Origin: Pterobdella sp. o SKG-2022 | Lineage: Eukaryota > Annelida > Clitellata > Hirudinida > Piscicolidae | Reading direction: 5' to 3' | NCBI GenBank assembly: GCA_964035795.1 | Contig: OZ038322.1 | Span: forward strand, 15,857,447-15,921,446 | DNA: 64,000 bases | In this document: positions 9,503 through 20,100 of the stretch, one piece after another | Layout: each line of letters starts with the position of its first letter | Numbering within the stretch: the first letter of the stretch is position 1 | Notes under the pieces: model-generated | The model's input: only the letters and a program-made list of their open reading frames with translations | Told to the model about the DNA's origin: nothing | The model's database searches: none | Translations under genes and position numbers: made by a program

Positions 9503-9670
9503 GAGCGGCTAGTATCCAAATAAGTTTTTCCAAGCCATTAAGAGTCAAGCAGATTTTGACCAATCATTTACTCAGCTTCATTAATTACGATTGGCTGTTA
9601 AAAGTTACATTTTTATTAAATATAATTTAACTTTCATTTTTATAATTGTTTATAAAACTATTTTACGCAT
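9503..9670 (+). repeat. Dispersed repeat, copy B
   Basis: Starts with GAGCGGCTAGTATCCAAATA as in copy A at 5167, carries an extra block (about 9530-9580), then rejoins at GATTGGCTGTTA and continues through the shared TTTTTATTAAATA and ACGCATAAAAA landmarks. Confidence 0.7.
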
Positions 9671-10360
9671 AAAAATAAAAAAATACACCTGAAAGTATGT
9701 ATTAAATATTTTTAAAACCTAGTTTTATATTGATTTTTCATTAAAAACATTTTGAAAATCATTTCAAAATATCTGGAAAATGAAAAGTTGGAAAATAGTT
9801 TTAAAGATTTGGAAAGTAACTGAGAAACTTTTTAATACAAAATCTTGTAAATCTTCTCACAATTGAATCCAAACAGTGTTTTATAATAATGAAATTAGAA
9901 AATCGTTTAAATTTTAAATTTTTTTACTGTACTGTTATTGTATTAAATATACAAAATATCCATAAAATTACGAAAAATTGTGATCTTTTGAACTATATAT
10001 GGTCCCATAAATATAAATGATGTAAAGTTATTGGGCCGCGGAAGTGTGAACCATTTACATTTACAGCGTTTACAAAGAAATTTGACATTTCCGCGATCCC
10101 TAAGAGTAAGGAGTGAACTAATATTTAAATCCACAACGTTCCCTATAATTGTTTAAAATGGCATTTCTCTTTTTAATAATTGTATCACTTTTTGGCGAAT
10201 AACTAGGAAAATGTTTTACTTTTTTATTTCGAAATAACTCTATTCTTATTGTTCGTTAATTTTATAACATTTTTTTAAACATTTAATTGTTTATTCAAAG
10301 ATTATAAAAGAAGTTTTTCAAAATTATTCAATTTCTTTTTATACCGATTCACATTAATTT
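9671..10360. other. AT-rich spacer
   Basis: No supported gene. A short minus-strand frame at 9943-10134 with CKRCKCKW resembles nothing I know and is probably chance or transposon debris. Confidence 0.45.
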
Positions 10361-10602
10361 TCAATAAATATATAAAGTTTTCTTTATATGAGAGTTGTTT
10401 AGTTTTATCACTGCGTTTCTCATCCTCGTCATCATCATGTCGACCGCATTCGAACTTCTGACTTTATTATTCCAATACTCCCTATCGCTTGTAGCTGTTT
10501 CTAAATCTTCTTTATCATGATTAGTATCATCAGTTAGTTGGTTGATAAAATTTCGAGCTGGTATTTCTCTAGTAGTTTTACCACATCTTGGTTCAAACAA
10601 TA
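10361..10602 (-). mobile_element. LINE C-terminal tail (RTE-like), downstream half of a split copy
   Basis: The minus strand reads LFEPRCGKTTREIPARNFIN, then DTNHDKEDLETA and SDREYWNNKVR. This is the terminal motif order (G-K/R-x-P..F-x-x-L..D-T..DLE-x-A..DR-x-x-W) of the RTE-type LINE whose RT lies at 11066-12430 on the same strand. The piece that should join them is missing and a plus-strand LINE fragment sits in its place. Confidence 0.65.
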
Positions 10603-11050
10603 TTGGCCTTCCTCAAGGAGATGGTCTCAGTCCAGTACTCTTCACCTAGAAGCAGCGTTGAGAAAATTCAGAAATAATGCCCATGCCCTAGCCATTGCAT
10701 ATGCTGATGATGTTGATTTCATTAACAAAAATGGCGTCAACCTAAATATAGTGGAGAAAATATTGGAAAAGTGGAACCTAAAAATGAATCCCACGAAAAC
10801 GGAAACTTTCAAAATTGGATCAAACAACGAGTGGAAAAATGCAAAAAAACTGGGCATGCTATTCGATACAAAGCAAGAGTGGAAAAGGCGAAAGCAGCTA
10901 ATTGGCGTAAGACAGGGACCTATGGAAGCTGGAGAGAAGCCGTACACCGGTGAACAAAGATTTTTGAAAATATTTGAACACACAATTTTATCTCTATTTT
11001 TTTCTCGTCGTAAACCCTAATAAATAAAATCTTGGTTCCCATAGTATCAA
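10597..11050 (+). mobile_element. LINE reverse-transcriptase fragment inserted in an opposite-strand LINE
   Basis: Plus-strand frames show NIGLPQGDGLSPVLFT (an RT motif before the catalytic box), then after a frame change ALRKFRNNA..AIAYADDVDFI with the catalytic YADD, then KWNLKMNPTKTETFKI and EWKNAKKLGML. These follow the palm-to-thumb order of non-LTR RTs. The frame shift between the two motifs and the short 450-bp length show a dead fragment. AATAAATAAAATC near 11018 may be its tail. The minus-strand LINE flanks it on both sides. Confidence 0.75.
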
Positions 11051-11065
11051 TTTGGAACAACTTCT

Positions 11066-12430
11066 TTACTGCGAAACTTTTTGTGTTGCAATTGTATTAG
11101 TTATCTTTGGTAAGTTGTCGTATAGTAAATTATTTCTTATACGTTGCCATTTTACATTATTCACAACTCTTAGCATTTTTGTATAGCACCCGTTTAACTT
11201 TTTGCTCAATGTCCAGGTACTAGATTTATAGATTAGCACAGAGCTCACTGTAGTATGGAAAAATGCTAATTTCAAGTTTTTTGGCAGATTTGAATTCCAG
11301 ATAGTATTTAGTTTTTTAGTGCAACCCAAGCTTTACCGATTCTTACGTCAACGTCTTTCTCATTGGAATATATCCAGGATCCTAGATAGAGAAAATCGTT
11401 GGTGAGTTTTATGCATTTTTTGTTTATTGTGGTGAGTTTTTAAGAATTTTGACTAAATGTCATGTATTGTGTTTTTTTCTAGTTAATGTGAAGACCTATT
11501 AGTTTGGCTGCCATTTCTACGTTATGCAACAGTTTTTCAGCTTTATCCACAGAGTCTGACAGTAGGGCAATATCATCTGCGTAGTCTATGTCTGTTATAC
11601 ATAGTGCTGGATGTCTCCTACTTTTAGCTTTTTCGAGAGTAAAGCCACATCAAGCTAAATTAGATATTGATATCCTCAATGCGTAATCTACTGCTATTAT
11701 GAACAGGTAGGGTGATAGTGTATCTCTCTGCAAAACTCCTGCATGAATTGATAAAAACTTCTATCACCGTCTGGAAAGATAACTTTAGCAGTATTTTTTT
11801 CATATAGAAGTGGAATTGCGTTAAAGTTTCAAGAGGAATGCTATATGTTTTTAGTAATTTCATTAACTTTCCTCTATGAATTGAATTAAAAGCTTCATGG
11901 AAATCCACAAAAATCATAACTGCCGGTAGGGTTTTTGACTTGACTTCTTCGATTATTCTTCTCAGCGTGAGGATTTGAGCAAGAGTGGATCTACCAGGTC
12001 TAAAGCCATTTTGGTTTGTTCCCAACTTTTCGCCTAAAATTGGACGTGTTCTATTGAACAACATTTTATTGTATATTTTAGATGCTGACAAAGATAGTTA
12101 CGTCTCGATAATTACTGGCTATACTCAAGTCTACCTTTTTTGGAACAAGTAAGATTGCACCTTGTAGCCTACAGTTTGATGGTGCGTCACCAAGATATGT
12201 TTTGTTGCATACATTTAATAGTTCTTCGTTCATACAGCCTGTTTTCCATGTTTCTATTGGTAATTATCAAGGCCAGTAGCATTGTTATTTTGAAAAGACT
12301 TTATGGAAGCTTAAAGCTCGATTTCAGTAAATTCACCAGTTTTAATTAGGAGAGTATCGAATACTTTTGGTACGGGTTGATCATCTATCTCTGGTAATTG
12401 TCCCAGAAGCTTTTGAAACTGCGTTTCTAA
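11066..12430 (-). mobile_element. RTE-like LINE reverse transcriptase, decayed
   Basis: On the minus strand, starting near 12430: FTEIELASIKSF..NNATGLDN, GAILLVPKK, IYNKMLFNRTRPILGEKLGT, QNGFRPGRSTLAQILTLRRI, FVDFHEAFNSIHR, then IDYADDIALLSDSV (catalytic YADD) and LIGLHIN, FLYLGSWIYS, and finally LAFFHTTVSSVLIYKSSTWT and NLPKIT. This is the canonical RTE-type order. Frameshifts and stops (for example after LIGLHIN and near 11660-11700) make it non-functional. It continues beyond the inserted plus-strand fragment at 10361-10602. Confidence 0.85.
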
Positions 12431-12624
12431 TAAAGAATATTTAACAAGTTTTTATATAATGAATATAATTATATTTCGTTTTTTAGTCACAACCTATCAT
12501 TATGGATACGTGCATGTACATTTTTGAGAATTTTTTCTTTTGATTTATATTCTTTTTATTAATTTATGAATAAATAAGTTGAGTGGTTTTGACTTTGTAC
12601 ACTTTACTTCATTTTTTGTTGAAA

Positions 12625-15422
12625 ATGGAAACTTCCCTTTTTTCTTACCGGAATCTTTTGCTTGGAGGAGTGTTTGTTTATGCTCTGCATTATCTATTTT
12701 TCATTGTGAAAGTATGATTCAAGCATTATAAATTGATAGAATTATTTTCCACGGCGAAAAGTCATTATAATTTAATTTGCCCTTTAATTTTACATCAAGA
12801 AACCCAAGGTACATTGCAATGAAAAACAGCTTGCTTTTTTAAAGAAAAATGTTCCAATTCTTTTTGAAAAATTTTGGCCAACATTTTATTTTCTTGATGC
12901 AAGACTTCAAACACTTTTCAGAGATTTTTTCATTGAGCCAAAAGAAACTAACTATATAAGGTATGTAAAAGTTATTTCAGCATTTAAAATTTTAAATATT
13001 AATAGACTTCAATTTTTAAATAAAAAATTATAAATGAAAATAAAAACTAAAAATTAGAGAGTTATTGACACTGCCTGACAAGGAGGTAATAGCTATGGAT
13101 TGGTCAGAGAATTTCTATTCAAGGTAACTTTTCAACATAATGCATTTCATATGTCTCAATATGAAAATTTCATTTTGAGTTGTAAGTTGATCTTTCAAAA
13201 GTTCAGAAAATAAAGATCAAAATGTTGATGATGCAAGGCCTATAATAATTGTTCTACCTGGACTTGTAGGTAAAGAATCATTTTATTCCAAAATTTATTC
13301 TAGAATCTATTTTTTGAAAATATATTAATATTGAAAATATTAAGCTTCATAATAAATGCATCATAAGGAAATTCCAAATTATTTTGATAAATATTTATAA
13401 CATCTGAAGGCACAAGTCGCGATACTTATGCAAAAAGAATAGCTCACAAATGTTCTAAACTGGCCTACAGATGTGTGGTACTAAATTACAGAGGAAGTGC
13501 TGGCATGGAACTTGTTGTAAGGGCTTTAAATACATATATTGTTTGTTGTTTAAATAATTTCTCTGATTTTTTATTTATGAAATTAATTTTTTGAATAGCT
13601 CAATAAAATATAATAATAGCTTGTTAAAAGGAAATTTGAAATTTTGGTATTAATTAGTTTTTGTTTGTACTTGTTTTCGTTTCTAGTGCATAAATTTAAA
13701 CTTTTTGTTATAACTGGTTTTTTTGCTTCAGAAATGAGGAACAGTTGAATACATTTATATCAAAAGTCTATGATTTTCAATAAGTTTATCTCCATGATAA
13801 AGCATTAGGTTAGCACCTCAACCATCAGAACAACAAGCCTTATTGTGCCACTGACTATGAGGACTTGGATTATGCAGTGGGATTTTTGCATGACCACCAC
13901 CCTAACAACCCCCTAATGCTAGTTGGCATATCATTAGGAGGGTTAGTGTCTTTTGTGATGATGATTCAGCTAATATTATGTAGAATATATATCAGTTATT
14001 TTAATAAACTCATGTAATAAGATGTTTGAATCTGTTTTAAAATAAGAAAATGTTGATTGTTTTCTGAAAATAAGGCATTTTTCTAACACACAAGAAAATC
14101 CTTAGTATTCATTAATGTTTTTTGTTGAAATTTTACTTTTATTAATTTTTATGGTGTGGGCTTCAGAGCAGCATGTAAATCTTGTTTGCCATTGTATTAC
14201 AGAGTGATTGCAACAAACTACGTTGCTAGCAAAGGAACAAACAACAAACACTACCTCACATGTGTCATGGCTATTTCTATTGGCTGGGACTTCATTATAT
14301 CTAATCGATCATTGGCTTCTCCACTCAACTACCAATTATTTAACAAATACCTTTTGGGAAAAATGATTCATACAGCTAAAAAGTGAACTTCTATATTTAT
14401 TTTCATAATTAATTTTTATTTACTTACTACATTGGTTGAGTTGTATGTGTGATTGCTTAATAGTATCATGTTTATGATAAGATAGCTTGTGAAAATTGTT
14501 TCATCATTTGATTGAAAATTCTTTGGTTAGTTTTGCTTCTATTATTAAACCAACCCTTTAAAATATGTTATCAAACATCAATTATCCACTCAAACTCTAA
14601 AGGCACAAGGAAAAATTCTCAAAGTACGTGGACATTGAAACCGTGTGCAAGGTGCTTAAAATAGTTAAGAAAGATTGGTTTGTTGATTGTATTGTGTCGA
14701 GGAAGTTATAAGTAAGGATGGTGCTGTTGTTTTTTTTTTGAACTTTTATGAATGCATTTTTTATGTGATGAGTCGTGCTCACTTCCTTACAGAGTAAATC
14801 GATAATGGAGTTTGACAACAACTTTACGAGTCGAATCTATGGGTTCGCCAATGCTCGTGAATATTACATAGCGGCATCTGCTCACGATAAGGTGTCTATG
14901 TTTGTCTACAGATTAAATAGGATTTTGTTGTTTTTTATTCTGATTATACTACTGGCTGGGCTTGTAGAATAGATGACGTTTGCATAAAGTGAAATTTATT
15001 TTTATTATCAGTTCTTACATAATAGCTTATTAGGTATTTATGTTATTATCAATGATAAATTCAAAAGAATGAATAGCATTGTTGATATGAAATCAGGTGC
15101 ATGACATTAAGGTTCCTTATCTCAATTTGAATGCCCAAGATGATCCTTTTGCTCCTATTAAAAGTAATTAACATATTAATTTTCATTATTATTATTATTA
15201 TTCAATTATTATAATATATTAATTAAAAATAATCATTTAGCTTTACCGGTGAAAGATGCATCAGAAAGCGAGAACGTTACCATAGTGGTAACCAAGAAAG
15301 GCGGCCATATTGGGTTTGTGGACTCTGTATTCAAGGGCCAGAAGGAAGGTTATTATGAAAGAGTTTTTGGTCAATATGCCACTGCTATGTTGAACACAGG
15401 AAACAAAGTAAAAGACACTTGA
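12625..15422 (+). CDS. ABHD3: ABHD1/3-type alpha/beta-hydrolase, membrane phospholipase-like
   Basis: Eleven exons join in phase to 390 residues: 12625-12711, 12801-12960, 13058-13123, 13207-13269, 13410-13516, 13829-13941, 14203-14382, 14603-14651, 14793-14891, 15097-15163, 15241-15422. Exon 1 encodes one hydrophobic membrane anchor (GGVFVYALHYLFFIV). The hydrolase fold follows: LPGLVGTSRDTYA (oxyanion region), VVLNYRGSAG, the nucleophile elbow GISLGG, Asp in NAQDDPFAP, and His in KKGGHIGFVD, a complete Ser-Asp-His triad. Length and order fit vertebrate ABHD3 (about 410 aa), a membrane enzyme acting on phosphatidylcholines; ABHD1 is the close alternative, and an ancestral ABHD1/3 is likely. 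Every visible splice site is GT/AG. The start is chosen as the first Met directly before the anchor. It appears intact. Confidence 0.93.
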
Positions 15423-17171
15423 AACCTTAAAAGTATTGATGTATGCAGTCAATGAGAGTGTATTAGTTTTGAATTTTTCTTTTTTTCTTCAAGTCATTCC
15501 ATTTTTACCTTTCATAATTTTAATGTATTAAAATTTGCACAGTATTTTATACATTTGTAATTCCAGTTTTATGTCAAGGTATTAGCCAAAAACAATAGGA
15601 TAAAATTAAATGGTTTGCAGGTTATTAATGAGTGTAATTTTATCGATTAAGTTTTGATGCTCACTATAGATTGTAAGTTGTTTTATAACTCATAATGTTT
15701 TCCATTCTCATTTCTTCTTTTTTTAAAAACTTTTTCATTTTTTTTTGTTTTATAATTTGTGATAGACCATTTGTTACCCATTTTAAATTATTTAAGCATT
15801 TTTAAACTAGTCTCCTTGAAACAGACACAAATTTTAAATCAAATCTTTGAATTTTCACGTAGACTCGTATCCAACAGTTGTGGATTTCGATTTTAATCAA
15901 ATTTTATTCCATTTTTTACTGTTCGCTTATAAAGAAATTTAAAGTAGCTTTTGGTCAAGCATACTTTTAATCTAGTCTCACGAGTATTGAAATACAACAT
16001 TAATTAGTTATTAGATTCCTTTTTGAATAAAATTTTGTTATATATAATATTTGTTGAGGCACTTCTATTGCATTCTGTCACTGAGCGAACCAATCAAATT
16101 TTAGAAAGGTTTTTTGAAATTTAAAAACTAAAAAAATTTATATTAAATGTATTTTGTATATTATTAACACAAAAATCTGTTGCGGTTTATATTTAATGTC
16201 TTCGAGTATAATAAGTAATGTAATGTATCTTTCAAAATTATCTAAACAAACTAACTAAAAGTAGAAAACGCAACAAAAATTTTTATACCATAATAAGGAT
16301 AATGCTTTTTCTTTTATATAATGAAATGTTAAGCTTGATGAGTTTATTAAAATTGAACGGCTGTACGTGTGAAGGCCGCATTTTTGAATTGTTTTGATAA
16401 GCGAAAAAAATGAGAATAAGAGTTGAGAAAAGATTTAGTCAAAGGAAGTTTGAAGAAAAAATAACACATGTGTGAAAAAATGATAGTTGAAAAAGAAGAA
16501 ATGAAGAAAATTTTTTTAAAGAGAGAAGAGAAGAGTGGATGTGAAGGTGCCAGATAGAATTGAAAAAATGACTTGAACGGAAAAACAATTATAAGAGAAA
16601 CAAAAATGTGTTGACTATTTGATCGCCCCTGTCTGGTGTTTCTGTTGCACAATTGATTGGTTCCACAGGAACTTCATGAGAACTAAACTGGATCGAACAC
16701 GGTATCTTTAGATAAATAGTCTAATGCTTAACCACTGACCTATAGCGACTATAAGAGAAGGTGGGTGGTAATGACTAGGGTAGGAATGCTCATGGCTTAA
16801 AATGGTGGAAAAAGATGTGTAAAAATAGGTAACATAGACGTGAAAAAAGCAAGAGATGTGGGCGAAAATAGTGTAAATAGAGAAGTCTTTGAAGATATTG
16901 GAAAAAAAAATGTTGAAGTAAATTCAAAGAATATATATAATTTTTTTTTTCAAATTTTCAAATTTTAAAAAACACTTTTTAATTTTGATTGGTTCACTGA
17001 GCCTGAGACAGATTGCAATGAAAGTGCTTGTCAGTTTTCGTACAACTCTGAAAAGTTTCCATGGCGACGTACAACGTACTATTCTCGCACTAAACTTCTT
17101 GCGTTACTTCAAATAATGCATGAGTTTTATATTTTTTCGTTTCGAGAATTTCTTTAAAATTTTGAAAAACA
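15423..17171. other. Intergenic region between the hydrolase and dynein genes
   Basis: AT-rich. It should hold the 3'UTR of the hydrolase and the promoter of the dynein gene; no convincing TATA, CCAAT or X-box (RFX) motif was picked out by eye. It contains one minus-strand SINE (16622-16752). Confidence 0.5.
16622..16752 (-). mobile_element. tRNA-derived SINE
   Basis: The minus strand starts with a tRNA-like head: an A-box-like TATAGGTCAGTGGTTAAGC and a B-box-like GTGTTCGATCC at normal spacing. A unique body follows (CCTGTGGAACCAATCAATTG, then CACCAGACAGGGGCGATC). The head cannot fold as an intact tRNA. The body differs from that of the two other SINE copies in the window, so it is probably a second family. 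Confidence 0.65.
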
Positions 17172-20100
17172 ATGACTTCATACGATTCGTCTATGAACTT
17201 GACCATAGTGGTAAGAAAAAGTTGAATTAACAGTTTTAATTCATATTCAAATGAAAAGACTTTTTGAAATTTGTTTTAGTCTACGAAGCTGTTTGTAAAA
17301 TGAACTTATATTCTCAAGTAAAAGTACAAATATAATATATTTGTATTTAATGAATAATTAGCCTTCAAAATGTGAATCATATAAACACGATAATATTTGA
17401 ATTTTATATCGAGACGAAGCTTTTTAATTTAGTTTCTATATCATCATTATTTACTTGATGCTGGTATAAAAAATACATCCAAAAGCTTTGGAGACTAAAT
17501 AACCTCCAAAAAGTTTTTTCATTTGAATATTTTATGTTTGGCTCGAAAATTAAAGTTTACATTTGTTGAAACATTTTTTTTTATCAGGCTGACCAGCTGT
17601 TGAAAAAGGTATCCCTCAGTAAGTTAGACACTAATTTAACCAAAGCGTTGAGAGGCAAATCTAAAGACCCAGAAGTTTTGAGCTTCATTAAAAATTCGGA
17701 CGAATGGTTTCTTTGTTTCATGATTGATGCTGAAGGCAAAGATATAACTATAATGAGCTCTTTGCCCCAAGAACCATTTTCTGAAATGTATTATTTTATA
17801 AAGAAAAAACAACTCTCTCTTAATTATACAACTATTAACAAAGTAATAAAAACTTTCACTACTTGTTGATATCAAACATTTTTTTAACTATTAATATATA
17901 AATAAATTTTATTAGGATCTCATACAAGGAAATATAATGGGTCGGCAAGTCAATCAATTGCTTAACATTATGGCAGCTATTTTTATTCCTTCATTTCATA
18001 ACGACACATCATGGCCCGATAGCATCAAGAATGAATTTTCATCAAAACTTCAAAAGTTTCAACATTTAAATAATTTTTTAGCTTTCTTATTGTTTACACG
18101 AGAAAGTTGATTTTTTCTAATCCTTCTGGGAATGGGAGATAAAGTGAATTAATTTATCTTTTCTCATCATAGGTTTATGGCATACTTGAACGATGAAAAA
18201 TGGCAATCAGAAAAAAAGACTGTTTTATACATTCCAATAGAAGTTAAACTTACTAGCCAAGAAGTGGCTTGTAAAAACAAGGAAATGATTCCGAGGCTAG
18301 AAAGTTAGTTATATAGTTTTTCAAAGACATCGTATGTTTTTTTTTATAATTTGAATTTTTATATAATTTCATCAAATCATAAAGAATTTTTCCAAAAAAC
18401 AAATTTATTCAAAAGATTAGCTAGAATTTTCGATAAGTAAAACCTTATAATAATTCTTAAGCCAAAACTGTTCATTTGCTTTTGAATCTAAACTTTCTTC
18501 TAATGTTATATATATATGAGATTGATATATTTTAATTGATCAAGTCACATATGGGTTTCTGTTTGAAGTTTGAAGAATCTTTTACAAAAATCTATAAATT
18601 AAGAATAACTTACGCGCCGGAAAATCTAGTCAGATATCTAGCCACAGCGTAATAAACAACGGCCCTTACTTTTTGTGTTTCTCAGTCTTTTACGTCGGTG
18701 CAAACGACCTTTTGAAATATAACTTCTAGCAATTTTATTTGAATAGTTATAATATATTCATTCAAAAACCCCTAGATAAAAATGAAATTAAAAATAAGTA
18801 TTTAGAGTGTTAAGATAAAGTTTAGATTTTTATACTAATTTTAAATAGTAATTTATGATTCATACCAATCCTAAGTGATCATAATCCACTGGACTCGACA
18901 AATAAAAGAATTATTGAGCAGCCAAGATGCTCTTCAGTTGAACGAGAGTTCGGGTCCCTTGGAAGAAATCAAGTTCTGGAGCAACCGTTGTGATGATCTG
19001 TATGGAATAACCATGCAATTAGATAAGCCTGGTGTCAAAAAGGTTTTATGAGTTTTATCTTTTGTCATTTTTTTCTCTGTTTCAATGTTCAAACTCGCGT
19101 TTTTAAGCGTTTTGTCACAAAATAAATGACGCTATCTTAAATCGTAGGTTACTTCGATACTTCAGACTGTTAAATCTTCTTATGTGGCTCCATTCTCCAC
19201 ACTTTCTACTCTTATAAAGGTTGGTTCAAAAATATTTTGTATTCATAACTGTAACAAGAATTTATAACTCAATGAATTTAGAGCTCAATCAATTAACTCA
19301 TAAAATGAGAAAGTTAATTTTTCTATGTTTAAGCTTTGTTTCCTGATAGAAAACAAACAACCTAAATGTGACATACTTTATAAATTGAACTAGAGATGTT
19401 GAAAATATCAATTAAATCTATAGGAAGGTTCGTTGCAAGCACAAAGCAATTTAAAATACCTCAAAACTATAGAAGTGCATTGCGAAAAATTATCTACACT
19501 GACGCCTAAAGAGATTCCACAAATCCTACCTAAGTTATTAAATCTCATAAGACTTATATGGAACTACTCTCCTTATTATAATACAAAAGAAAGAATAACT
19601 GGATTGCTGAGAAAAGTGCAATTTTATTGATGTTTTTAAAATTAGTTTTCCCTAATCATTCACCATTAACAACCGCCCACAGTTAAGTAGTGAAGTGATT
19701 AATAGATGCTCTGCTTCTATCAACCTGGATAATATTTTTGGTGGATATATCAATTCTTCAAAAGCAATTTTATTTGAATGTATTTCTTGTTGTGAAAATT
19801 GGAAAAGTATTTATAAAAAGGTATAAAATCCAAAATTAATTGAATTGAATAAATTTTATCATTTTTCTATCTTTTTTGATTGATTTTTCTAGTGGATTAA
19901 TATATTCTCATAATAATAGACTCAAGATTTACATTTGGTCTATTCGGAATTAGCGTGGGACTTGGACTTCACGGCGATTTTTGCTCAGGTCGACGCCTTC
20001 ATTCAACGCTGCAGTGACCTTGTCGAAGTGCCTTTTATACTTCGTTATTTTCCATCAACCTAGACATTAAATTTCTTCCAAATGTATTTACATTTTTTGT

